Source: Gallibacterium faecale (GTDB lineage: Bacteria; Pseudomonadota; Gammaproteobacteria; Enterobacterales; Pasteurellaceae). Taken from it: 64,000 nucleotides of DNA. The position numbers were made by a program, and so were the translations under genes. The stretch covers positions 1-64,000 of the forward strand of contig NZ_JAQIBB010000101.1 in NCBI RefSeq assembly GCF_027920745.1, read 5' to 3'. Shown piece by piece: positions 34,913-43,195 of the stretch (position 1 is the stretch's first letter; each line of letters starts with the position of its first letter). Below the pieces are notes generated by a model. That model ran no database searches. It saw only the letters and a list, made by a program, of their open reading frames with translations, and had not been told where the DNA came from.

Positions 34913-36060
34913 ACGTGAACTCCTTGTGATGCGGTACAAACGTAAAAGTCCTCTTTTAATCCTGTTTGTTTTTCATAGTTGTCTGCAATCATTTTACGAA
35001 CAACATCTACTCGATCATGAGGTGCAATAGCAACAATACAACCACCGAAACCACCACCTGTCATACGCGCGCCACCTGTTTTGCCAATAGCTACTTGTGC
35101 CAATTCAACTAAGTAATCAATCTCAGGCACGGTAATTTGGAAATCATCACGCATAGAGTTATGAGATTGCGCCATTAATTCACCTAAGTAACTAATATTA
35201 TTATGTTTTAATGCTTCCACTGCTTCTAGAACACGTTGGTTCTCGGTAACAATATGTTTTGCGCATTTGTAAGCCAGTGGATTAGTCGCTTTTAACTCAA
35301 AGCCTTTAGTTTCAAATTGCTCAAGTGTGACATCTCGTAAGGCTTTAACCCCAAAAAATGCTGCCGCTTGTTCACATTGTTGGCGGCGAGTATTGTATTC
35401 ACCATCAACTAAATCATGTTTTACATGTGAATTGATGATCATAATGGCTAAGTTATCAGGAATTGGTGTTGGCACAGTATCTAAGCTGCGACAATCGATC
35501 ATAAGCGCATGATGTTCTTGCCCTAAAGCAGAGATGAGTTGATCCATATTGCCACATTGACAACCTACGAAAATGTTTTCTGCTTTTTGACCAATTAAAG
35601 CAATATCGGTATTAGTTAATGGAAGTAATCCTATCTGTTGACAGAATTTACCTGTGGCTACTTCTAATGCTGCGGAAGAACTTAAGCCAGAAGACTGAGG
35701 AACATTACCACTAACGACCAAATTCGCCCCTTGCTTAAATTCAGGATACGCTTGTTGAATAAAATGAACGACACCACGAATATAATTACACCATTTGTGT
35801 TCAACAGGTTTGATTTCCTCTAATAACGAAAATTGATCCATTTCATTTAAGTCTGCGGCAAAAATATGGAATTGATGATCGCTACGCGGATTTCCACAAA
35901 TTGATGTACCGTAATTGATCGCACATGGCATAACAAACCCATCATTGTAATCAGTATGTTCTCCTATGAGATTAACACGACCTGGTGCATAAACTTGTAA
36001 AGTTGGTTTAACAGCGAAATACTCAAGAAAAACTTGTCTAGATTGCTGAATTGGATTCAT
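34906..36060 (-). CDS. galK: Galactokinase
   Basis: Phosphorylates galactose to galactose-1-phosphate. GHMP kinase motifs are clear: the substrate signature GRVNLIGEHTDYNDGFVMP, the ATP loop QSSGLSSSAALEVATG, and ARMTGGGFGGCIVAI. Length is 384 residues, close to E. coli (382). It follows galT by 15 bp and overlaps galM. Expression should follow galactose through GalS. Confidence 0.97.
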   Translation of the reverse strand: MNPIQQSRQVFLEYFAVKPTLQVYAPGRVNLIGEHTDYNDGFVMPCAINYGTSICGNPRSDHQFHIFAADLNEMDQFSLLEEIKPVEHKWCNYIRGVVHFIQQAYPEFKQGANLVVSGNVPQSSGLSSSAALEVATGKFCQQIGLLPLTNTDIALIGQKAENIFVGCQCGNMDQLISALGQEHHALMIDCRSLDTVPTPIPDNLAIMIINSHVKHDLVDGEYNTRRQQCEQAAAFFGVKALRDVTLEQFETKGFELKATNPLAYKCAKHIVTENQRVLEAVEALKHNNISYLGELMAQSHNSMRDDFQITVPEIDYLVELAQVAIGKTGGARMTGGGFGGCIVAIAPHDRVDVVRKMIADNYEKQTGLKEDFYVCTASQGVHVC

Positions 36061-36075
36061 AAATTCCTCACTTGA

Positions 36076-37122
36076 TCAATTTGTTTGGCTATAGTGGATA
36101 GTAGGTAACGCAGCAAGGCGTGCAGCAGCTTGCTCGGCAGTTAAATCACGTTGTGATTCAGCTAACATTTCATAACCGACCATAAATTTACGTACTGTTG
36201 CTGAACGTAAAAGTGGTGGATAGAAATGGGCGTGTAACTGCCAATGTTGATTATCCTCTTGATTAAATGGTGCACCATGGAAGCCCATTGAATAAGGGAA
36301 TGAAGTAGAGAATAAATTATCGTATTTTGTTGTAAGTTGTTTAATCGCTACCGCTAAATCATCTCGTTGTGCTGCTGTTAAATCGGTTAAACGTTTCACG
36401 TGTGCTTTTGGTAATAATAAGGTTTCAAATGGCCAAACTGCCCAGAATGGCACTACTGCAACCCAATGTTCAGTTTCTACAACAATGCGTTCTTTGCGTT
36501 GCAATTCTTGTTGTACATAATCGACTAATAATACAGAACCATGTTGTTGTAGATATTGACGTTGCATAAGATCTTCTCGGGCGATTTCATTTGGTAAAAA
36601 GCTATTTGCCCAGATTTGTCCGTGAGGGTGTGGATTAGAACACCCCATTGCAGCGCCTTTATTTTCAAATATTTGTACCCAAGGGTATTGTAGTCCGAGC
36701 TCTAGTAATTGTTCTTGCCATACTTTGATCACTTCAACAATTTCTTGTGTTGTTAATAAAGGTAATGTCTTGCTGTGATCTGGTGAAAAGCAAACAACGC
36801 GACTTTCCCCAGTTGCCTGAGAAACTTGGAATAGCGGATTATCACTGATTGGTGGTGTTGGTGTTTGATTCAATAATGCTGAAAAATCATTTTTGAATAC
36901 AAATGGTTTAGTGTATTGAGGATTTTGTTCACCAGTAATCCGTTTATTCCCTGGACAAAGATAACAAGTAGGATCATAACTTGGTTTTTGCTCATCTGCT
37001 GTTTTTTCTTGTTGTCCCTGCCAAGGACGTTTTGCTCGATGTGGTGAAACTAATACATATTCACCTTTTAATGGATTATAGCGACGATGTGGGTGTTCTG
37101 TTGGATCAAATACATCACTCAT
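36076..37122 (-). CDS. galT: Galactose-1-phosphate uridylyltransferase
   Basis: Swaps UMP between UDP-glucose and galactose-1-phosphate. The protein begins PTEHPHRRYNPLKGEYVLVS; the active site NPHPHGQIWANSF contains the nucleophilic histidine; zinc-binding CYLCPGN and the C-terminal WQLHAHFYPPLLRSATVRKF are also present. Length is 348 residues. It is first of the galTKM operon, facing galS, with a Gal-type operator 22 bp upstream. galE is not in this window. Confidence 0.97.
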   Translation of the reverse strand: MSDVFDPTEHPHRRYNPLKGEYVLVSPHRAKRPWQGQQEKTADEQKPSYDPTCYLCPGNKRITGEQNPQYTKPFVFKNDFSALLNQTPTPPISDNPLFQVSQATGESRVVCFSPDHSKTLPLLTTQEIVEVIKVWQEQLLELGLQYPWVQIFENKGAAMGCSNPHPHGQIWANSFLPNEIAREDLMQRQYLQQHGSVLLVDYVQQELQRKERIVVETEHWVAVVPFWAVWPFETLLLPKAHVKRLTDLTAAQRDDLAVAIKQLTTKYDNLFSTSFPYSMGFHGAPFNQEDNQHWQLHAHFYPPLLRSATVRKFMVGYEMLAESQRDLTAEQAAARLAALPTIHYSQTN

Positions 37123-37142
37123 GAATAATTCCTCACACTAAA

Positions 37143-37158
37143 ATGAAAACGTTTACAA
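37143..37158 (-). promoter_or_regulatory. GalR/GalS-like operator upstream of galT
   Basis: ATGAAAACGTTTACAA contains a near-palindrome around the central CG typical of LacI-family operators (consensus GTGTAAACGTTTACAC). It lies just upstream of galT, suited to repression by the divergent galS product. Confidence 0.65.
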
Positions 37159-37196
37159 ATTTTCTGCGTAAGATACCAATTATTTGCATAATAAAC

Positions 37197-37212
37197 TGTT
37201 ATCTAGATCACA
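37197..37212. promoter_or_regulatory. CRP-like site between galT and galS
   Basis: TGTTA-N6-TCACA, one mismatch from the CRP consensus, lies 75 bp from galT and 87 bp from galS. It could serve either promoter. Confidence 0.5.
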
Positions 37213-37298
37213 AAAAGAACATATTTATCCCTATATTGGCTAAATTAGCGTTATTATTTAGCAAAATAATGTAACAAAGTCATTGATGGGTTAAAAAT

Positions 37299-38303
37299 AT
37301 GGTAACAATTCGTGATGTCGCTAAATTAGCTGGTGTATCAGTCGCCACCGTTTCTCGGGTATTGAATAACCATGAAAGTATTAGTGAAAAAGCAAAAAAT
37401 AAAGTATTACAAGCAGTTACAGAATTAAATTACCAACCAAATGCGAATGCACAAGCTTTAGCTTCACAAAGTATTGACACTATTGGTGTTGTTGTAACTG
37501 ATGTAACAGATTCATTTTTTGCAATTTTAGTTAAATCAGTTGATCAAGTTGCTGAAAAATATCAAAAAAATATTTTGATTGGGATTGGTTATCACAATGC
37601 AGAGAAAGAACGCAAAGCAATAGATAACCTTTTACGTAAACGTTGTACCTGTTTAGTGGTGCATGCTAAAGCCTTATCTGATGAGGAGTTAGCAAATTAT
37701 TTGCGTACAGTGAAAGGGATGGTGATTATTAATCGAATCATTCCTGGCTTCGAACACCGTTGCATTGGTTTAGACAATACAAAAGGTACTGAAATTGCAA
37801 CAGAAACATTGATTAAATGCGGGCATCGGAGCATTGGTTATATTGGTTCTAATCATCTAATTCATGATGAAACAGATCGTTTACAAGGCTATTTGAATAT
37901 GTTGCAAAAATATAATCTACCTATTCGAAAATTAGCCATTACAAAAGGGTCACCTAATTTTGAAGGTGGTGAAGAGGCGATGATTAATTTATTAAGCTAT
38001 AACAGTGACTTAACTGCTGTCGTTGCTTATAACGATTCTATGGCTTCAGGAGCAATGTCCGTATTGAGTGAAAACGGTATTATTGTGCCAAAAGATTTTT
38101 CTGTGATTGGCTTTGATGATATGCCAATTGCAAACCATTTAATCCCTAAATTGACAACAATTAGGTATCCTGTTGATTTAATGGCAAATTATGCTGCTGA
38201 GCTGGCTTTAAGTTTAGCTAATGATGATGAAAACTTGCCAAAACCGATACAGTTTAATCCTACTTTAGTTAGACGTTTTTCTGTAGAAAGACGACAAAAA
38301 TAA
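37299..38303 (+). CDS. galS: LacI-family galactose regulator GalS
   Basis: Repressor of galactose transport and use, released by galactose. The N-terminal helix-turn-helix TIRDVAKLAGVSVATVSRVL and hinge YQPNANAQALAS are followed by a periplasmic-binding-like effector domain (GVVVTDVTDSFFAILV and SVIGFDDMPIANHL). Length is 334 residues. It lies between galTKM and mglBAC, and operators near both suggest it controls both. GalR is the close alternative name. Confidence 0.92.
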   Translation: MVTIRDVAKLAGVSVATVSRVLNNHESISEKAKNKVLQAVTELNYQPNANAQALASQSIDTIGVVVTDVTDSFFAILVKSVDQVAEKYQKNILIGIGYHNAEKERKAIDNLLRKRCTCLVVHAKALSDEELANYLRTVKGMVIINRIIPGFEHRCIGLDNTKGTEIATETLIKCGHRSIGYIGSNHLIHDETDRLQGYLNMLQKYNLPIRKLAITKGSPNFEGGEEAMINLLSYNSDLTAVVAYNDSMASGAMSVLSENGIIVPKDFSVIGFDDMPIANHLIPKLTTIRYPVDLMANYAAELALSLANDDENLPKPIQFNPTLVRRFSVERRQK

Positions 38304-38329
38304 AAAAAATTGTAATGGAGTTACATTTT

Positions 38330-38345
38330 TGTGAAACCGATCACA
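38330..38345 (+). promoter_or_regulatory. CRP site overlapping a GalS-like operator before mglB
   Basis: TGTGA-AACCGA-TCACA is a perfect CRP half-site pair. The same bases shifted by one, GTGAAACCGATCACAT, match 13 of 16 positions of the gal operator consensus. CRP activation and GalS repression could compete here. It lies about 170 bp before mglB. Confidence 0.7.
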
Positions 38346-38515
38346 TCAAAGGACAAAAAAAATCGGTATGCTATAAACAGTTATATTTCTGCAAGAGTGG
38401 TATGGAAAGATAACAAGACAGTTGGTTAATTTGCTAACGAGCTGTTGTATGAAGGAAAGTTGTTAACTTTAACACAATGAATTTCCAGTAAAATTACAAT
38501 CAGGAGATCTGTATT

Positions 38516-39508
38516 ATGAAGAAAATTGTATTAAGTGCGATTGCTTTATCATTAGGCTTAGGTTTAGGTTCTGTAGCACAAGCGAAAGATGTTCGTATCG
38601 GTGTAACCATTTACAAATATGATGACAACTTCATGTCATTAATGCGTAAAGAAATTAATAAAGATGCAGAACAAATCCCAGGCATTAAATTATTAATGAA
38701 TGACTCTCAAAACGCACAATCAATCCAAAATGACCAAGTAGATGTTCTACTTTCTAAAGGTGTTAAAGCATTAGCAATCAACTTAGTTGACCCTTCAGCT
38801 GCACCAACCATTATTGCTAAAGCTAAACCAAGCAATGTACCTGTTGTTTTCTTCAATAAAGATCCTGGTCAAAAAGCCATTGATAGTTATGAAAATGCTT
38901 ACTATGTAGGTACTGATCCAAAAGAATCAGGCATTATTCAAGGTGATCTCATTGCAAAACAATGGCAAGCCAATCCAGATTGGGATTTAAATAAAGATGG
39001 CAAAATTCAATTTGTATTATTAAAAGGTGAACCAGGTCACCCAGATGCTGAAGCTCGTACTAAATATGTTATCGAAGAATTAAATGCAAAGGGTATCCAA
39101 ACTGAACAACTCTTCTTAGATACTGGTATGTGGGATGCAGCAATGGCTAAAGATAAAACTGACGCATGGTTATCAAGCTCAAAAGCTAAAGATATCGAAG
39201 TTATCATCTCTAACAACGATGGTATGGCAATGGGGGCGTTAGAAGCGACTAAAGCACACGGTAAAAAACTTCCAATTTTTGGTGTTGATGCATTACCTGA
39301 AGTATTACAGTTAATTAAGAAAGGTGAAATTGCGGGTACCGTATTAAATGATGGTGTGAATCAAGCGAAAGCAGTTGTGGAACTTTCTAACAACTTAGCT
39401 CATGGTAAACCAGCCACAGAAGGAACAAAATGGAACTTAAATAATCGTGTTGTTCGTGTTCCATATGTGGGTGTAGATAAAGACAACTTAGGTGAGTTTT
39501 TAAAATAA
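38516..39508 (+). CDS. mglB: Periplasmic galactose/glucose-binding protein MglB
   Basis: High-affinity receptor for galactose and glucose. A signal peptide (MKKIVLSAIALSLGLGLGSV, then AQA) is followed by the mature KDVRIGVTIYKYDDNFMSLM. The calcium-loop region DLNKDGKIQFVLLKG and sugar-binding NNDGMAMGALEATK and VFFNKDP are conserved. Length is 330 residues. The gene has a strong CAGGAGATCT ribosome site. A hairpin after it probably keeps MglB above MglA and MglC. Confidence 0.97.
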   Translation: MKKIVLSAIALSLGLGLGSVAQAKDVRIGVTIYKYDDNFMSLMRKEINKDAEQIPGIKLLMNDSQNAQSIQNDQVDVLLSKGVKALAINLVDPSAAPTIIAKAKPSNVPVVFFNKDPGQKAIDSYENAYYVGTDPKESGIIQGDLIAKQWQANPDWDLNKDGKIQFVLLKGEPGHPDAEARTKYVIEELNAKGIQTEQLFLDTGMWDAAMAKDKTDAWLSSSKAKDIEVIISNNDGMAMGALEATKAHGKKLPIFGVDALPEVLQLIKKGEIAGTVLNDGVNQAKAVVELSNNLAHGKPATEGTKWNLNNRVVRVPYVGVDKDNLGEFLK

Positions 39509-39526
39509 TACCGTCATGTAGTTCCT

Positions 39527-39547
39527 AGAGGGGATAAGTTCCCCTCT
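39527..39547 (+). terminator. Attenuator-like hairpin between mglB and mglA
   Basis: AGAGGGGA and TCCCCTCT form an 8-bp G/C-rich stem with a TAAGT loop, followed by only TTC. It fits partial termination or 3' protection after mglB, a known way to make binding protein in excess of the membrane parts. Confidence 0.65.
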
Positions 39548-39568
39548 TTCGTTAGTTTGGGGTTAGAT

Positions 39569-41086
39569 ATGTCAATGCAAGTCGAAAACCGAAGTGAAAT
39601 ACTGTTAGAAATGAAGGACGTCAGTAAGTCATTTCCCGGTGTGAAAGCGCTCGATCATGCAAACTTAACGGTACGTTCTTATTCCGTGCATGCATTAATG
39701 GGTGAAAATGGTGCAGGAAAATCAACATTACTGAAATGTCTGTTCGGTATTTACGCTAAAGATGAAGGTGAAATTCTTTATCTTGGAAAAACAGTTAATT
39801 TTAAAACTTCGAAAGAAGCATTAGAAAATGGGATTTCTATGGTGCATCAAGAGTTAAACTTGGTTCGCCAAAGAAGTGTGATGGATAACCTTTGGTTAGG
39901 TCGTTATCCGCTTAAAGCTGGTTTAGTCGATCATGGCAAAATGTATCGTGATACAAAGGCAATTTTTGAAGAGCTAGATATTGATATCGATCCAAAAGAA
40001 AAAGTTGCCAAATTATCTGTTTCACAAATGCAGATGATCGAAATTGCAAAAGCGTTCTCTTATAACGCAAAAATTGTGATCATGGACGAACCAACTTCGT
40101 CGCTTTCTGAAAAAGAAGTCGATCACTTATTTAAAATTATCGATAAATTAAAGAATCGTGGTTGTGGAATTATTTATATTTCACACAAAATGGATGAAAT
40201 CTTCAAAATTTGTGATGAAGTCACTATTTTACGAGATGGTAAATGGGTAAATACAGTTGCAATTAAAGATACCAATATGGATCAATTAGTTGCAATGATG
40301 GTGGGACGTGAGTTAACGCAACGTTTCCCTGAAAAACATAATGTACCAAAAGAAACTATCCTCACTGTAGAACATTTAACTGCGAAAAACCAACCTTCTA
40401 TTCAAGACATTAGTTTTGAACTTCGTAAAGGCGAAATTTTAGGTATCGCGGGTCTAGTCGGTGCAAAACGAACAGATATTGTTGAAACTATTTTTGGTAT
40501 TCGTGAAAGAAGTAGCGGTACGATTAAATTGCATGGTAAAGAAATGCGTAATCGTAGTGCCTTAGAAGCGATTAATAATGGCTTTGCGTTGATTACCGAA
40601 GAACGCCGTTCAACTGGTATCTATGCTAACTTGAGTATCGAATTTAACTCATTGATTTCAAATATGAAAGCGTATCTAGGCAAATTTGGCTTGTTGAGTA
40701 CAGCAAGAATGAAAAGCGATACACAATGGGTAATTGACTCAATGAATGTAAAAACGCCATCTCATCGTACTAATATTGGTTCATTATCTGGTGGTAACCA
40801 ACAAAAAGTAATTATTGGGCGTTGGTTATTAACTCAACCGGAAATCTTAATGATGGATGAACCTACACGTGGTATTGACGTTGGGGCGAAATTTGAAATT
40901 TACCAATTAATGATGCAGTTAGCTGAAAAAGACAAAGGAATCATCATGATTTCTTCTGAAATGCCTGAACTGTTAGGGGTAACAGACAGAATCTTAGTAA
41001 TGAGTAATGGTCGTGTTGCAGGTATTGTCGAAACCGCAAAAACTTCACAAGAAGAAATTTTGCAACTTGCTGCAAAATATTTATAA
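39569..41086 (+). CDS. mglA: Galactose ABC transporter ATPase MglA
   Basis: Two-cassette ATPase powering galactose import. The first cassette has MGENGAGKSTLLKC, LSVSQMQMIEIAKA and IVIMDEPTSSL; the second has a degenerate Walker A (GLVGAKRTDIV) and SLSGGNQQKVIIGRWL with DEPTRGID. This asymmetry is usual for sugar ATPases. From the ATG at 39569 it is 505 residues; an ATG two codons later is equally possible. mglC follows by 20 bp. Confidence 0.96.
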   Translation: MSMQVENRSEILLEMKDVSKSFPGVKALDHANLTVRSYSVHALMGENGAGKSTLLKCLFGIYAKDEGEILYLGKTVNFKTSKEALENGISMVHQELNLVRQRSVMDNLWLGRYPLKAGLVDHGKMYRDTKAIFEELDIDIDPKEKVAKLSVSQMQMIEIAKAFSYNAKIVIMDEPTSSLSEKEVDHLFKIIDKLKNRGCGIIYISHKMDEIFKICDEVTILRDGKWVNTVAIKDTNMDQLVAMMVGRELTQRFPEKHNVPKETILTVEHLTAKNQPSIQDISFELRKGEILGIAGLVGAKRTDIVETIFGIRERSSGTIKLHGKEMRNRSALEAINNGFALITEERRSTGIYANLSIEFNSLISNMKAYLGKFGLLSTARMKSDTQWVIDSMNVKTPSHRTNIGSLSGGNQQKVIIGRWLLTQPEILMMDEPTRGIDVGAKFEIYQLMMQLAEKDKGIIMISSEMPELLGVTDRILVMSNGRVAGIVETAKTSQEEILQLAAKYL

Positions 41087-41106
41087 GTTGATAAAAGGAT
41101 TGAATT

Positions 41107-42117
41107 ATGGCTGGTATTCAACAAAAAAAATCGCTAGATTTTATGAAACAAAATGCAATTTATTTTGTTCTTTTAATCTTGTTAGGGGTGATCGTTTCTC
41201 AAGATGATACCTTTTTAAGTTTACTAAACTTCAGTAATATTCTAACTCAATCATCTGTTAGACTTATCATTGCATTAGGTATGGCAGGTATCTTGATTAC
41301 ACAAGGTACAGACTTGTCAGCTGGTCGTCAAGTTGGTCTTGCAGCGGTAGTTTCAGCAACCATGCTTCAAGCGCTAGATAATACTAATCGTGTATTCCCA
41401 GATCTTGCTGAAATGCCAATTCCAGTAGTTATTTTAATTGTCTGTGGTATTGGCGCAGTAATCGGGATGGTCAATGGGTTAATTGTTGCTTATCTTAATG
41501 TAACACCATTCATCGCAACTTTGGGTACAATGATTATCGTCTATGGTGTGAACTCACTCTACTATGATGCAGTAGGTTCTTCTCCAATTGCTGGGTTTAG
41601 TAAATCATTCTCAGAATTTACACAAGGTTTCTTCCAACTTGGTGACTTTAGACTTTCTTACATCACAATTTATGCTGCCATTGCAGCCTTCTTTGTTTGG
41701 ATTGTTTGGAACAAAACTCGCTTTGGTAAAAATATGTTTGCAATTGGTGGTAACCCAGAAGCAGCAAGAGTATCTGGTGTAAACGTTGCTCGTAACTTAA
41801 TCTTTGTTTATGTTCTTGCTGGTGCATTCTATGGTTTTGCAGGTATGTTAGAAGGTGGACGTATCGGTAGTGCGACAAATAACTTAGGTTTTATGTATGA
41901 GTTGGATGCAATCGCTGCGTGTGTGGTTGGTGGTGTATCTTTTGCTGGTGGTGTGGGAACAGTAATCGGTGTTATCACCGGGGTAATTATCTTTACTGTT
42001 ATCAACTATGGTTTAACTTATATCGGTGTTAACCCGTATTGGCAATATATCATTAAAGGTACCATTATCATCTTAGCGGTAGCGATTGACTCATTGAAAT
42101 ATGCTAAGAAGAAATAA
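41107..42117 (+). CDS. mglC: Galactose ABC transporter permease MglC
   Basis: Membrane channel that works as a dimer with MglA. It has 8-10 hydrophobic segments and the family motifs ILITQGTDLSAGRQVGLAAV, GTMIIVYGVNSLYYD and AIGGNPEAARVSGVNV. Length is 336 residues, identical to E. coli MglC. It is the last gene of mglBAC, followed by a terminator hairpin. Confidence 0.97.
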   Translation: MAGIQQKKSLDFMKQNAIYFVLLILLGVIVSQDDTFLSLLNFSNILTQSSVRLIIALGMAGILITQGTDLSAGRQVGLAAVVSATMLQALDNTNRVFPDLAEMPIPVVILIVCGIGAVIGMVNGLIVAYLNVTPFIATLGTMIIVYGVNSLYYDAVGSSPIAGFSKSFSEFTQGFFQLGDFRLSYITIYAAIAAFFVWIVWNKTRFGKNMFAIGGNPEAARVSGVNVARNLIFVYVLAGAFYGFAGMLEGGRIGSATNNLGFMYELDAIAACVVGGVSFAGGVGTVIGVITGVIIFTVINYGLTYIGVNPYWQYIIKGTIIILAVAIDSLKYAKKK

Positions 42118-42164
42118 TAGATAGAGTATTTTGTAAGTTCCTTAATTAAGTTTATTGTCGGTTT

Positions 42165-42215
42165 ACTGCACCCCAACTCTGGGATTATTCCAGAAAGTAA
42201 GGTGCAGTTTTTTTA
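42165..42215 (+). terminator. Terminator after mglC
   Basis: ACTGCACC and GGTGCAGT form an outer stem around an inner CTGG/CCAG hairpin and are followed by TTTTTTT. The composite stem also resembles the CCCC-rich ends of small insertion elements, but the position after mglC and the T-run favour a terminator. Confidence 0.75.
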
Positions 42216-42305
42216 TGATTATTAAGTGTTAATTAAATTCATCTATCCATCTAGAAAAATTGATAGTATGCTTATTCCACTGATGATCAGTTATAGGTGA
42301 ATCTT

Positions 42306-42701
42306 ATGAAAAAAGTATTACCGCTTCTTCTTTCAATATCGGTTCTTGCTGGTTGTGCGTTATCGCCAGAAGAACAACGTGCAATGGAACAAGAAAAAAT
42401 TCGTAAACAACAAGCCTTGCAAGTATCATTAGCAAAACAGTGTGATGAAGAAACGGCTTATTTAATGAAGCGTCAATTTGATCAAGATATTGGGTTAACT
42501 GCACAACAACAAAAAGCGTTTAAGGAAGAATATACTAAGAAAGTAAATGATCCTATGTTCCAAGCTTGTTATAAGTTGGCATTACAAAATTATATGGCGG
42601 AACAACAGATTAGACAGATGGAAATTGAACGGCAGTTTTATGAAGATTATCCTCCTTATGATTTAGGACCCCGTTGGCGTAGAGGACATTGGTATTGGTA
42701 A
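42306..42701 (+). CDS. Small predicted lipoprotein
   Basis: A 131-residue protein of unknown function. The signal peptide ends in a lipobox (SVLAGC, Cys17), predicting attachment to the outer membrane. The mature part is charged and helical (EEQRAMEQEKIRKQQALQ), has two later cysteines that may pair, and ends in an unusual aromatic/arginine tail (YDLGPRWRRGHWYW). The start is the ATG at 42306, after TAGGTGA; a GTG three codons earlier overlaps that site. It forms its own unit with a terminator behind. Confidence 0.75.
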   Translation: MKKVLPLLLSISVLAGCALSPEEQRAMEQEKIRKQQALQVSLAKQCDEETAYLMKRQFDQDIGLTAQQQKAFKEEYTKKVNDPMFQACYKLALQNYMAEQQIRQMEIERQFYEDYPPYDLGPRWRRGHWYW

Positions 42702-42720
42702 TAATTTAAATGAGCAGAAT

Positions 42721-42748
42721 AAAATCCCACAGTAAAGTGGGATTTTTT
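42721..42748 (+). terminator. Terminator after the small lipoprotein gene
   Basis: AAAATCCCAC and GTGGGATTTT pair around AGTAAA and lead into TTTTTT. The core stem (AATCCCAC / GTGGGATT) is the same as in the ggt terminator 420 bp away. Confidence 0.85.
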
Positions 42749-42787
42749 ATGCTCTTAATCATTCACTATTAATGAAATGATGTAATT

Positions 42788-43096
42788 CTATAAAACAACC
42801 ACGAATAGTAGGTTTTGTGATAATAAAACAACTGTTGAAATTAAGCTCACTGTAATAGCGGCTTCAAAGATATTTCTATTTTCTTGCGGAAGATGTATTT
42901 GGGGTTGGATAGAGGAATGTTGTTCTGGTGCTATCTTTTTTTGTTGGCAAGAAATGTTATCACTATCACAATGTAGTGTTTCTATTGTTAGTCCTAAGGT
43001 TGTACTTGCCAGTTGAGTATTAGCTTGGGTACTTAGTGTTATGAGTAAGAAAGCAATTAAGAACAGGCGTTTTATATAAAAAGAAGGTTTTTTCAT
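42788..43096 (-). CDS. Small exported/membrane protein resembling the Ggt signal region
   Basis: A 102-residue frame of unknown function. Its N-terminus (MKKPSFYIKRLFLIAFLLIT, then LSTQANTQLASTT) aligns with the Ggt signal peptide region (MKKSYLYKKSLLSLLIALPL, then ITLNVEANTQPVSATT), and the DNA is similar too. The rest is unrelated: a stretch with two cysteines and a C-terminal membrane helix (ITVSLISTVVLLSQNLLFVV). No ribosome site precedes the ATG, unlike ggt. It is likely a collapsed duplicate of ggt or a relic; expression is doubtful. Confidence 0.45.
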   Translation of the reverse strand: MKKPSFYIKRLFLIAFLLITLSTQANTQLASTTLGLTIETLHCDSDNISCQQKKIAPEQHSSIQPQIHLPQENRNIFEAAITVSLISTVVLLSQNLLFVVVL

Positions 43097-43143
43097 AATT
43101 ATTGCCGTAGGGTAAGTGAAAAGATCTAAGCTATCTAATAATA

Positions 43144-43171
43144 ACAAATCCCACCTGGAAGTGGGATTTGT
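43144..43171 (-). terminator. Terminator after ggt
   Basis: ACAAATCCCAC and GTGGGATTTGT form an 11-bp stem with a 6-base loop, 25 bp after the ggt stop on the minus strand. The following run (TATTATTA) is only partly T-rich. Confidence 0.7.
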
Positions 43172-43195
43172 GATAAGTATAAATAGAGTAAAAGG

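Noticed and set aside
42165..42215. Possible insertion-element end with CTGCACCCCAAC
   Set aside because: The stem with a T-run right after mglC is better explained as a terminator; no second end or transposase is nearby.
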